From Cotesia glomerata (lineage: Eukaryota > Arthropoda > Insecta > Hymenoptera > Braconidae): a stretch of DNA of 64,000 bases. Positions 36,814 to 45,387 of this stretch are shown here, one piece after another. Location of the stretch: NCBI RefSeq assembly GCF_020080835.1, contig NC_058162.1:21582144-21646143 (forward strand), in the 5' to 3' direction. The notes below the pieces were generated by a model. The model was given only the letters and a program-made list of their open reading frames with translations. It was not told where the DNA came from and searched no databases. Both the position numbers and the translations under genes were made by a program. The stretch's first letter is position 1. Every line of letters starts with the position of its first letter.

Positions 36814-37512
36814 TTAATCTTTGTTCTTATCATTTGGTAAAACAACCGTAACATTTTCTGATTGAATATGAAATTGTTTAACAAAATCATTGATTTGATT
36901 TCGTGACCACAATACGTCACTTTCGTGTACTGTTGCGTATAAAATGAAAGATTCAAGAAAATCACTCTTGTTTCGGTTTGTTTGATCGTTTTCCAAGGCA
37001 CTAACAACGCCCTTATCAGACAAATAACGCGTTCCATAGTACAGAATCCCCCGATCAAAGTAGCGCCAGTGAGCGTACCCGACGTATTCGTAATCGTCCA
37101 TAGAATTTTTGTCGGTATCAATAAGTGTTATTTCATCTCTATTAATCTTTTCAATGTAATAATCAATATTATTGTTGTCATTCATCATTAAGTTTGCATC
37201 CTTAATAGTCCAGTAATCGTAAATGACTGTTCTAACGTCATCAAATGATTTCGCCAAACCGTCATAACGTATAAACAACACTTTGTTATCGCTTTTGTTA
37301 ACGTAAATACATGATAGACGATCAACATGATTGTTTTTTAATAATTTTAATGTTTGATTGTTGATAGGTGTCGCATAAAAATAGTGCGCAAAACAATCCC
37401 CTTTTGTAGTAGATACATTTACATATTCAGTAAGATTATAACCTCTTAGGTTATAATCTAATTGTTTGTAACGTATAATGTCACTTGATTTATCGATGAA
37501 GAATGCACTCAT
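36814..37512 (-). CDS. Virus-like gene C: intronless protein of 232 aa, function unknown
   Basis: The frame starts at ATG 37512 (MSAFFIDKSSDIIRYKQLDY) and ends at 36814. It is a soluble-looking protein rich in Asp, Asn and Tyr, with beta-prone stretches such as KVLFIRYDGLAK and YEYVGYAHWRYFDRGILYYG. There is no signal peptide or membrane segment. The family is not recognised. Its 5' end overlaps the start of the oppositely directed gene at 37478, so both start codons and N-termini share 35 bp. Such packing is typical of large DNA viruses and rare in insect genomes. Confidence that it is a real gene is high; the nudiviral origin is inferred from context. Confidence 0.75.
   Translation of the reverse strand: MSAFFIDKSSDIIRYKQLDYNLRGYNLTEYVNVSTTKGDCFAHYFYATPINNQTLKLLKNNHVDRLSCIYVNKSDNKVLFIRYDGLAKSFDDVRTVIYDYWTIKDANLMMNDNNNIDYYIEKINRDEITLIDTDKNSMDDYEYVGYAHWRYFDRGILYYGTRYLSDKGVVSALENDQTNRNKSDFLESFILYATVHESDVLWSRNQINDFVKQFHIQSENVTVVLPNDKNKD
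37433..37459. promoter_or_regulatory. 11-bp perfect inverted repeat with 5-bp loop
   Basis: AGATTATAACC and GGTTATAATCT are separated by TCTTA. The repeat lies 18 bp before the ATG of the plus-strand gene at 37478, inside the N-terminal coding part of the minus-strand gene. A TAAG (37431-37434) abuts its left arm. It may be a binding site or an RNA hairpin in either transcript; it could also be chance in AT-rich DNA. Confidence 0.35.
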
Positions 37513-38566
37513 TGTTGCTTCTATTGTTATTTATATAATAATAATAACCCTTCTAATAATTACTGCTATTTTATTAATAAATGGAAATTTTTTATATGGA
37601 ATTGTGTCGAAAAAGTGGCTGCCACCACTGTTTGTAGCATGTGGAGCCAACAAAAAAGTTAAAGGTTTTCATACTGAAGAAAAAATAGTTGAATTTAAGT
37701 CAATGAAATTTAAATACTACATTATTAAAAGTTCTAATACGGAATTGAATTTAGGAAAAAAAAATTTAATGCCCATAATTTGGTTTACTGGTGACTACTT
37801 TGAGTCAACAAAAATCCAGCAATATTTCTTCGAAATGTTGTCCTACAATACTGGCCGCACAGTTTGCGTTTTCCAGTATCCTAACAGCCAACAAGCTTAT
37901 TTGTATGAAACAATGGGATTCATAATAAATTTATTGCACAGCACAATATTCCCGGCATTGACCATTGAGATGAATCTGATAGAGCCGGGACAGGAAGTTC
38001 AAGACAAGGACAAATTTATAGTGGCTGGTAACAATTCTGGATGTTTCTACGCAATCCTCTACATAGATTATCTGCTGAATACATTGAAACAATTTAATGT
38101 TTATGAATGCATATTCTTCGACGGGATTTATAACATTGTGAGTGTGCCGAATTTTTATTACAGATGGTTGTGGAAGCGTAGAATATTATCTAATGAAAGC
38201 ATCTGCAAACGCGAAAGCGAAAATTGTTCGATGAGTTTGCCGAATCAGTCGACAACAGTGTCTCCTTGCCCGAGAAGCAAGCCAAATAGCGAGGAAGACT
38301 CAAAGAAGTTTCGCGACAATTCTGAGAAGTGTAAAATGTGCTTAAGAGTTTATCAAGCTCTGAAACAAAAACGAATCGTGCCAATTGATATCCACGTCAT
38401 TACTTCGAGCGATAAGTTTCATTATGACATGAATGAATCGTTTGTTAATGAAGATAAATACCATCGTGCATTAATTAAACTTCCAGAAGGTTCTGTTGAT
38501 TTGCCGTACTTTTATTATTATGAGACAATGCAACCGATTATTGCAGATTGCTTCCGGATTGATTAA
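37478..38566 (+). CDS. Virus-like gene D: membrane-anchored protein of 362 aa
   Basis: The frame starts MSLDLSMKNALIVASIVIYI (ATG 37478; a second ATG at 37496 is also possible). Residues about 10-34 are a strong hydrophobic anchor of Ile/Leu/Val. The body has alternating strand and helix patterns (MPIIWFTGDYFES, GRTVCVFQYPN, KFIVAGNNSGCFYAILYI, ECIFFDGIYN, PIDIHVITSSDKFHYD) that recall an alpha/beta-hydrolase fold without a clear GxSxG nucleophile. A Ser/Cys-rich charged linker lies at about residues 245-290. The likely role is a virion envelope or membrane protein. It overlaps the divergent gene C at its 5' end. The specific family is unassigned. Confidence 0.75.
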   Translation: MSLDLSMKNALIVASIVIYIIIITLLIITAILLINGNFLYGIVSKKWLPPLFVACGANKKVKGFHTEEKIVEFKSMKFKYYIIKSSNTELNLGKKNLMPIIWFTGDYFESTKIQQYFFEMLSYNTGRTVCVFQYPNSQQAYLYETMGFIINLLHSTIFPALTIEMNLIEPGQEVQDKDKFIVAGNNSGCFYAILYIDYLLNTLKQFNVYECIFFDGIYNIVSVPNFYYRWLWKRRILSNESICKRESENCSMSLPNQSTTVSPCPRSKPNSEEDSKKFRDNSEKCKMCLRVYQALKQKRIVPIDIHVITSSDKFHYDMNESFVNEDKYHRALIKLPEGSVDLPYFYYYETMQPIIADCFRID

Positions 38567-40058
38567 TTTTATTAAAATTTTTAATTTGTTGATGACAATA
38601 TTCATTTTTTTATGCTAGTTAGGGTGTTATATTTTATTTCTTTCATCCAAATTAAAAAATCAACCAATAAAGATTGATGAAATTTATACACGAAAAAAAA
38701 CTGTTTAATTTTAGAGGAATATTCTTAAATAAGAACATTATTTTGAAGAAAACCGATTGGCTTGACTCAAGAATTGCTTATCTTGAAATTTATTTTAACG
38801 AAGAAAAATTCTACATCTTTGATTAAGAGTATATTATCTTGGTAAAGTAACAATCAATTTCTACACAGTAAAAAATTTATCGTCATTGCGTCAAAAAGTT
38901 TTTTGTTAAAAATTTTTGTGTTAAATATTTAGCACTTTTATGTGTAAATTTAACACAAAATTTTTATAGCACAAATTTTTTTGACGCAATAACGCAAAAT
39001 TTTTTGCTATCTATTAAAAACCACAATTCTTGGCAACTAAAATTAGATTTCAGTTTCTTTTAAGAATTTTATATTCTTGATGCAAGGACTAATTTCTTTA
39101 TTCAAAATAGTAAAAAAAAAACTTAGAAGAAAAAAATATTTTACTTTAATTTATGCTTCAGTGTATTTAAGACTTAAGATACCGGCGGGCTATAAGGCTT
39201 TATAGCTAAGGGAAATTTTGAATAAAATCGAAAATATTGTATTTAATTATCGAAATGTATCTATTAATGTTATTATCATTGATCTTTATTTTAACCCTTT
39301 CCCGGCTCAGAGTATAGGTGAGTCTAGATGTGAGTCAAGTGGGGATAGAGCCAATCAAAGTCCGTTGTAAGGCTGTATGAGTGAAAGTTTAGTTGTGGTA
39401 GTGTAGTCAAGCGTCCCCTTCTACCGTTTTTCCGGCCTCCTCTCTAAAAAATAGACTATAGCTCTCTCATTTTAAGAGTAAGACGTACGATTTAAATTCA
39501 GAGTAGGGATTCAAGGTCGACCGGGAAAGGGTTAATACATTAGCTATAGCTATAAAATATAATGAAGCAATGGTAATTTTTATTATAAATAATCACAAAG
39601 TTGAACTTTTTCAAAAACCTTACGAATAGGCTTTATTTGACTATGGTAGGGTAATAAGGCCTAGGGGTTAAACATACTGGAAGTAGTTATATTATACTTA
39701 ATAAGTAGTTAATACTATACTTAATAAAATTGGTATTAGAGATCAATCATCACTTAAATTTAGCAACAATACTTTTTAAGATGTTGATAAAAATTACAAT
39801 GATGATTTGAAATGAATGAATATAAAATTATAAAAAATGCTTACCATTTATTCAAACCGTTTTTTAGGAATTCTTCTGCGCTACCACAGCATATGATAGC
39901 TTATTACCCACGGGTACCTTATTTTTAAAGATATAGAAAATAATAAGAAGTCGGAAGATTTATCAATGCGTCTCGTAAATCATAAAATTGCGAGTATTAA
40001 CTCATATTGGTAGCTTTTTTTTTTAATAACATGTTTTATTAGATGTAATTAAAAATAA
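38567..40058. other. Intergenic stretch with repeats
   Basis: No gene was found. The sequence holds interspersed ATTCTTGATxCAAGAA-type repeat fragments (about 38690-39130) and the TTAA-flanked element at 39295-39531. The remaining AT-rich sequence before the gene at 40059 shows no clear promoter motif. Confidence 0.5.
39295..39531. mobile_element. 237-bp piggyBac-type MITE
   Basis: Inverted ends CCCTTTCCCGG and CCGGGAAAGGG are flanked by TTAA on both sides (39291-39294 and 39532-39535). TTAA targeting with CCCTTT-like ends is characteristic of the piggyBac superfamily. It is non-coding. Confidence 0.8.
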
Positions 40059-41231
40059 ATGACAAAAATGTCTGGACTATACGAAATATTTGGAACAAAT
40101 TTTTATGGGCGTAATACAAGCAATAATACTATTGAAATATCAATGATTGATGATTCTTCAGAGCCATTGATATTTTATTTATCGCTAGTAAAGCAATCGG
40201 TTGATATTTCTGACTATGTATCAACAACACCATTTGGATCGGACAAATCAATAGTCAAAAATCGGAAGGAAGAGCCAACACGATTGTACATAATAAAATT
40301 CGAATTGCCAGACAGCAATAATCATCAAAAAAATATAAATGCCGTCAATATAATAATTAACAGAATCGAACGCAAGGAATTAAAGGAATTGATTAGCTTC
40401 AATTTATCAGCACGGAAACCAGTCTTCGAGGAATACAAGTCTACTGAAACTTACGAAGATTGTCGAGAGTTGTTGAACAATTTTCCATCAATAAATTTTG
40501 TTTATGTCAACCGATCGTTGCCATTAGTTTACAACTATTACGACACAACTACATTGTTCTTTTGCTCAGATTATCAAAAAAGAGTGATTTTTGATGAAAA
40601 TAATAATGCCGTAAACATACCGATGTACTCAACCCAAATCTGTTGTCCTGAAAAATCTAATGTGCTATCAGTTTCAAATTTTGCATCTCGCAATGATGAA
40701 GTAAATCATTGGTCGATTTGTAAGTACAACAGTAGTGGTCAATTAATTTCCTACGAAGTGTGCAAATGTTTGAACAAAATACCATCATTGCGGTGGTTTA
40801 ATTTTAACAAAATACTAAGGCTAACTGATGAATTTACGCAAGTTACTACACACTTGGCGTTCTTGAAAACAGGAGATAACCTAATATTTTGGTTGTCAAC
40901 TTTACATTTGTTTATCCCGCTAAAAGATGAAAATAATTATTGTGACAATACTCAGCTTCTTAAACTTAAATTATTGAAAGATAATTATCCAAATGAAGTG
41001 AATGCTACTGATTTTAATTATTCCTATACGGACTTTAATACATTAACTTATTGTCAGATATCTTCTATAGAAGAGATATTTTTAAAATATAATTTCAACA
41101 ATGTGCAGAGTAAAGAACGTACTATTTATGCTTTTGACGCTGACGGTAGTACGGTTATGTTTATTGGTTTACTGAATCACGATACTTTGGGCGCTGATCA
41201 CATGAAAAATTTCAAAGATATTGTATTTTAA
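40059..41231 (+). CDS. Virus-like gene E: intronless protein of 390 aa, function unknown
   Basis: The frame starts ATG 40059 (MTKMSGLYEIFGTNFYGRNT; the in-frame ATG at 40068 is an alternative start). It reads a soluble protein rich in Asn, Tyr and Phe with many beta-prone segments and scattered cysteines (FFCSDYQKR, STQICCPEK, YEVCKCLNK). No signal peptide, membrane span or catalytic motif is clear. A DADGST string near residue 365 looks like a phosphatase motif but sits too near the C-terminus. The frame is intact and intronless over 1.17 kb in very AT-rich DNA, which requires selection. It lies in the viral block, upstream of the basic protein gene. A structural role is plausible but unproven. 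Confidence 0.72.
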   Translation: MTKMSGLYEIFGTNFYGRNTSNNTIEISMIDDSSEPLIFYLSLVKQSVDISDYVSTTPFGSDKSIVKNRKEEPTRLYIIKFELPDSNNHQKNINAVNIIINRIERKELKELISFNLSARKPVFEEYKSTETYEDCRELLNNFPSINFVYVNRSLPLVYNYYDTTTLFFCSDYQKRVIFDENNNAVNIPMYSTQICCPEKSNVLSVSNFASRNDEVNHWSICKYNSSGQLISYEVCKCLNKIPSLRWFNFNKILRLTDEFTQVTTHLAFLKTGDNLIFWLSTLHLFIPLKDENNYCDNTQLLKLKLLKDNYPNEVNATDFNYSYTDFNTLTYCQISSIEEIFLKYNFNNVQSKERTIYAFDADGSTVMFIGLLNHDTLGADHMKNFKDIVF

Positions 41232-41550
41232 TTTAAACAAAAATTTTTTAATAATGAAGAATTTATTTTTTAATGGTAGGTTTAGCACGCGTTCGGAAAG
41301 TTTTGTCTTCTGCTGAGCTAGTTTGAAATGAGCGTTCTCCAATACTTCGTATAGCACCAAAAAACTAGCTGCAGCCTAGGATTTACTTTTTACAATACTA
41401 TTGATCGATTATAATCAAACTCGTGATCTGTAAAATTGTAAAATTTTTTAGATCAAGAATCATAAATATAAATTAAAAAAATTTTTGCTTATTATTAGTA
41501 ATCAATTATTTTATATTTTAGTAGCTTCAATCAATGATGAATAGTTTAAT

Positions 41551-41554
41551 TAAG
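41551..41554 (+). promoter_or_regulatory. TAAG motif before the basic protein gene
   Basis: TTAAG lies 18 bp upstream of the ATG at 41572. It matches the late promoter core of baculovirus-type viruses. The spacing resembles that of late genes with short leaders, but a four-base motif carries little weight alone. Confidence 0.3.
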
Positions 41555-41571
41555 ATAATCTGCTTTGAATA

Positions 41572-41808
41572 ATGTTTGAGAAAAGTACGAAAAAATCGCC
41601 ACTGGGAGTTGATCCAATTGGAAAATTACGAAGAAAAAGAAGAAGAAGACATTCAAGAAGTCGCAGACAGAATAGAAGTCGATCTCAAATTCTTAAAGAG
41701 TTACAAAACGAACAATTGCAACGAGCTAGAAGTCTATCTCGCAAACGCTATGAAAAAAAGACTCAAGTTAATGAAGAAAATGTAAAAAATGCTGATAATA
41801 ATAAATAA
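41572..41808 (+). CDS. Small Arg/Ser-rich basic protein, candidate p6.9-like DNA-condensing protein
   Basis: The 78-residue frame starts MFEKSTKKSPLGVDPIGKLR. Residues about 19-40 are almost all Arg, Lys, Ser and His (RRKRRRRHSRSRRQNRSRSQ), followed by a Lys/Glu-rich tail. Short Arg/Ser proteins of this kind (p6.9 in baculoviruses and nudiviruses) neutralise and compact viral DNA in the nucleocapsid, and p6.9-like genes are known in bracovirus clusters. Here the neighbours are virus-like genes E (upstream) and F (140 bp downstream, same strand). Another frame overlaps most of it but gives no sensible protein. An SR-type RNA-binding protein is an alternative. Confidence 0.6.
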   Translation: MFEKSTKKSPLGVDPIGKLRRKRRRRHSRSRRQNRSRSQILKELQNEQLQRARSLSRKRYEKKTQVNEENVKNADNNK

Positions 41809-41948
41809 CATACAGAAAAAAATAAATAGATAGCAAAAAAATTTATAATTTATTTTATTTTCTTTTCTTAGAAGACAGATTATAAAGAAAAAATAAACAT
41901 AATATGTAATTGTAGTATTTATATAACGTGACTGTTTAAATAATTGAA

Positions 41949-42587
41949 ATGTCATCGGTTGATGAATATATTGAAAAAGAATATGTGCGTGATGATAATT
42001 GCAGTTTTATGGTACTAACGGATTACTTCAATAATCGCACACTTAATGATAAGATTAATACTGACAATTCGTCCTCCTTGTGGACATTTGTTACTTATGA
42101 TGAACATGATTACACGGTTTTGCGTTACGCATACAAATTAAATGTCGTCAAGGCCGACGAAAATAAAACAATGAAAATTACAAAAGAAGACAACAATAAA
42201 TTTATTCACTTTAATCCGATTCGATATGTAGATAGCAATATTATATTTTCGATAGCTCCGGTTTTGCGCGATCAAAAGTATACCATTGATGGTAAATTTT
42301 CATATCCACTACACAAATTGTACATATTGGAATCACTGCCATCGGACAATGGAATGGTAATTAATTTAATGCCATTGAAACCAATTATCAATACGAATGA
42401 TGCAAGTGATGGTGATCAAATTGTTTATGATATTAATCAGGACTATACTAAATTTGATCATTTTAAAATTTTATTGAGTAATTTAATTTGGTTTGATATT
42501 TATGTTGATTTAAGTTTATATCAGGAATGTAAGAAATATATTAGGAATTATAGTGTTTATCGTCCGATTGATGTCATTAAAAAATGA
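41949..42587 (+). CDS. Virus-like gene F: intronless protein of 212 aa, function unknown
   Basis: The frame starts ATG 41949 (MSSVDEYIEKEYVRDDNCSF) and ends at 42587 in VYRPIDVIKK. It is Asp/Asn/Tyr-rich with beta-prone stretches (SLWTFVTYDEHDYTVLRYAY, SNIIFSIAPVLRDQKY) and no signal peptide or transmembrane span. Composition, size and compactness resemble gene C (36814-37512). A distant relation between the two is possible (both have a tyrosine-rich 'VLRYAYK' or 'VLFIRYD' strand) but I could not establish it. The family is unassigned. Confidence 0.7.
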   Translation: MSSVDEYIEKEYVRDDNCSFMVLTDYFNNRTLNDKINTDNSSSLWTFVTYDEHDYTVLRYAYKLNVVKADENKTMKITKEDNNKFIHFNPIRYVDSNIIFSIAPVLRDQKYTIDGKFSYPLHKLYILESLPSDNGMVINLMPLKPIINTNDASDGDQIVYDINQDYTKFDHFKILLSNLIWFDIYVDLSLYQECKKYIRNYSVYRPIDVIKK

Positions 42588-43029
42588 TTTTTTTTTAGAT
42601 TTATTTAGCATTGTACAACAGTAAAAACTACTTTTTACAATTCATTATCACAGGGCACGGAGAAAAAAATACCGTTAGAATAAGGATACGTATCGTTATT
42701 CTGACTATACGCCGTATAGTAATTTTTTTTAGAGATATGCGCTGTATAGCCAATTCAGTTATACAGCGGATCATCAGAATGACGTCAGAATTTAAGGAAA
42801 CGTCATTTGAGGATACGTTGGATAGTCATTTTAACAATATTTTTTTCCGTTATTTTAGATTTTTAAAATATTTTAAATTAAATTAAATTAAGTTACATTA
42901 TATTAAAAATACTGGAATTGACTTTTAAGGCACTTGTTAATGAAAATTAAAAGAATTTAATATAGCGAATTTTACAATGCCTTTATTAGGCATTTAAGAA
43001 TAAAATATTTAATGCACTAGATGACTTTT

Positions 43030-43600
43030 TCTTTGGCTGCCGTCTTTTCAACTCGTTCGCGACTTGTCGGACTATTGCATCATGGTCTTCCTGCGTCTTC
43101 ATGCAAGGGATCACTCCCTTCTTTCACGAGTTTTAGGAATTTGTCAATGAGTTGGCAAATTTCTTTTATTGGCTCACCTCTGAGTGTCTGCAGAAGCAAC
43201 CAGTCGAAATCGGCACCTGTTTTTCTACCGATCCAATCCATGACAAAGTTCCTCACCTCTGCCTTGACACTGTTCAGTAATGTTCTGCATCTAAAGATGT
43301 GCTCTAAGATTTCATCATCATTTTGACATAGACGGCATTGCCAATCTCTGTAGCCTTTCTTTCCTGCCTTTCCTATGTTGCCGCATCTAACTCTGCATCA
43401 AGCTAATTTTAGCCAATTTAAGGTTTTTCTGTCTAACTAGTATGGTTCAGTTCCCATACTTGTCTTCAGGAATTTGAACCTGGGGTTGTATGAAGATTCC
43501 ATAATTTTCTTGCTTTCTTCCTCTCTTATAGTAGCTTGAAAATGACATAGGCCCTCCATCATTCTCTGCTCTATGATACTCATTAAAAAATTATTTGAAA
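43030..43600 (-). pseudogene. 3' end fragment of a non-LTR retrotransposon
   Basis: On the minus strand a broken frame reads a reverse-transcriptase C-terminal tail: FLMSIIEQRMMEGLCHFQA, then stops, then a Cys/His motif (WQCRLCQNDDEILEHIFRC) and a terminal segment (GRKTGADFDWLLLQTLRGEP). The CxxC-HxxxxC pattern is common at the end of CR1/Jockey-type and other non-LTR elements. No catalytic domain remains. It starts next to the TA microsatellite. Confidence 0.7.
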
Positions 43601-43606
43601 GTCTAC

Positions 43607-43607
<1 letters not shown>

Positions 43608-43673
<66 letters not shown>
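43608..43673. repeat. (TA)n microsatellite
   Basis: A nearly pure AT dinucleotide tract of about 65 bp. The minus-strand frame across it (Ile-Tyr repeats) is an artefact. Confidence 0.95.
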
Positions 43674-43674
<1 letters not shown>

Positions 43675-44057
43675 AGAAAAAGATTTTTATTAACCAAAAA
43701 TCATCATGTTAACTAACATAACAATGTAATTACTTTTTCTAAAAAATTTTATATGTTTAACATAGAGGCGATATTCTAATTTAGAGGCACAAATTTAAGG
43801 TATTGTTTCAAGTACAATGATAATAAAAAATGTGAGCCGTCACGGGACGCCTGGCAGATGTGAAACATCGACATTATTTTGTAAAAGTAATATGCAGAAA
43901 AGAACAGATTGTGATAGGAACTAAATAAGTCATAATGATAAAATAAAATATTACGATTTTTTTTCCAGATAACGATGACTATTTATTGAATAAACATTTA
44001 TTTTCATTAAATACAAAAATTTACGAATTTATTTCAAATCGTGACTACTTAATTCGT

Positions 44058-44218
44058 TTAATCAGTGACTTCGGTAATAGTTATATTCGATGTTGCCTCT
44101 GAGGACGGTATTACTGTGACAATTGGTCGATGGTAACTGAAGTATGTTACAAAAGTATTGGACACAACATTATCAAGATATCTAATAAATACAGCATCTA
44201 TTGTTGTTCCGTATCTGC
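44058..44218 (-). pseudogene. C-terminal fragment of a Helitron-type endonuclease
   Basis: The minus-strand frame ends in a stop at 44058 and reads YGTTIDAVFIRYLDN and then YFSYHRPIVTVIP, the pattern of the last part of the AP-type endonuclease domain in Helentron and CR1-like proteins. It is the continuation of the N-terminal endonuclease part at 45051-45383, separated from it by about 830 bp of inserted sequence. Confidence 0.6.
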
Positions 44219-45050
44219 ACTGTAAAAAAAGCGGTGTTAAAATGGACTCATTTTAACACCGCTATGTAACACCTGTGTATGAATACCGGTGTAGCGGTGC
44301 TCTTTTGCGGTGTTAAAAATCCGGTGTTAAACCGGTGTAATATCGGTGTTAAACCGGTGTAATATCGGTGTTAAACCGGTGTAATACCGGTGTGACAGTA
44401 GAATAATTTTACACCATATCGGAGTATGAATATTACATGATCCATAAAACACAATTAATATTTAATATTTATCAAAATCAGACAAGTAACATTTATTTAA
44501 GAATTTTCAATTTATAAAATTACGCAGAAATCGATTTAATGAATGTTATACAACAAGTTAAATAGTATTTACATTATTAAATGTTTAGGAACAATATAAT
44601 AATTATTTTTATCGTAACCATGATGTTTCTCATAATATAATGGATGTTTTAAACATGAAAAATCTACAGCTGTGCAAAAATAAATTATCTATATGAAAAT
44701 CATTTAAAAAACGTTCAAAATTGTCGTAAAATTGTTCTAAAAATGTTTCAAATTTGTTGTAAAAACACTCTAAAACTGTACAAAATTGTCTCAAAAATAT
44801 CCGAAAAATGTCTCAAAAGTATTCAAAATTTATTCTCAAATAGTTAAAAAAATGTTTTAAGATTATTCAAAAAAGGTTCCACATAAGATTTAAGGACAAA
44901 ATTTTAACTAAATTGCTTCAAATAAATTGCATTGATTCTAAAATTATCTTAGAAGTATTCCGAAAATCTTAAAAAAAATACCTAAAAGTTATGAAATAAT
45001 TACTAAAATCCACTATTTTAGAGTTTCTGATTATCTATATGATGTCCTAA
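44219..45050. mobile_element. Inserted sequence splitting the endonuclease, with minisatellite
   Basis: The left edge begins CACTGTAAAAAAAGCGGTGT, a start shared with other CACTG-type repeats in the window. It contains a hairpin (GCGGTGTTAAAATGG with its complement), then three 22-bp tandem units at 44323-44388 (GGTGTTAAACCGGTGTAATA plus two bases), then AT-rich filler. I found no clear right terminal repeat, so the right boundary is approximate. Confidence 0.45.
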
Positions 45051-45383
45051 AATTGTCCTTTAATAATGGTGTTAAAGTAAAATGTTTGGGAGACATGAAC
45101 TTCTGTAGCATTTTGAATTACTAAATCCATGTTGAATGTAGTAATATGTGAAGTATTGTTGTTTTTATAAATGGCAACTCCAGCGCCTCTAACATTTTGT
45201 CTCTTAAATTTAGCTATACAATGAAAATTAGGTAACTCAACTGATTCATCTGCAGGAAACCATGTTTCAGTTAGTAATAAAAAGTCACTCCTTTGACAAA
45301 TAGAATCTTGTAAATCAGTAGTATGTTTTCTGAGACTTTGGCAGTTTAAAGTATAAATGGTTAATTTATTTCTGGAGTTTATA
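45051..45383 (-). pseudogene. N-terminal part of a Helitron-type endonuclease
   Basis: The minus strand reads LTIYTLNCQSLRKHTTDL, then DFLLLTETWFPADE (the catalytic Glu in the TETW motif) and RGAGVAIYK. These are the first motifs of an exonuclease-endonuclease-phosphatase domain. The frame is continuous with the helicase end at 47307 once the solo LTR is left out, so helicase and endonuclease were one protein, as in Helentrons. Confidence 0.75.
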
Positions 45384-45387
45384 AATT

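Noticed and set aside
41135..41170. DADGST motif in gene E, resembling a haloacid-dehalogenase phosphatase as in the viral 38K protein
   Set aside because: It is at the extreme C-terminus, so the rest of a phosphatase domain has no room. Chance is more likely.
42611..42886. 91-residue plus frame after gene F
   Set aside because: It runs through short imperfect palindromes (TATACGCCGTATA and related) and has repeat-like, Ile/Arg-biased composition; the apparent start is not supported.
43602..43697. Ile-Tyr repeat at the start of a minus-strand frame
   Set aside because: It is a translation of the (TA)n tract; only the retrotransposon tail after it is meaningful.
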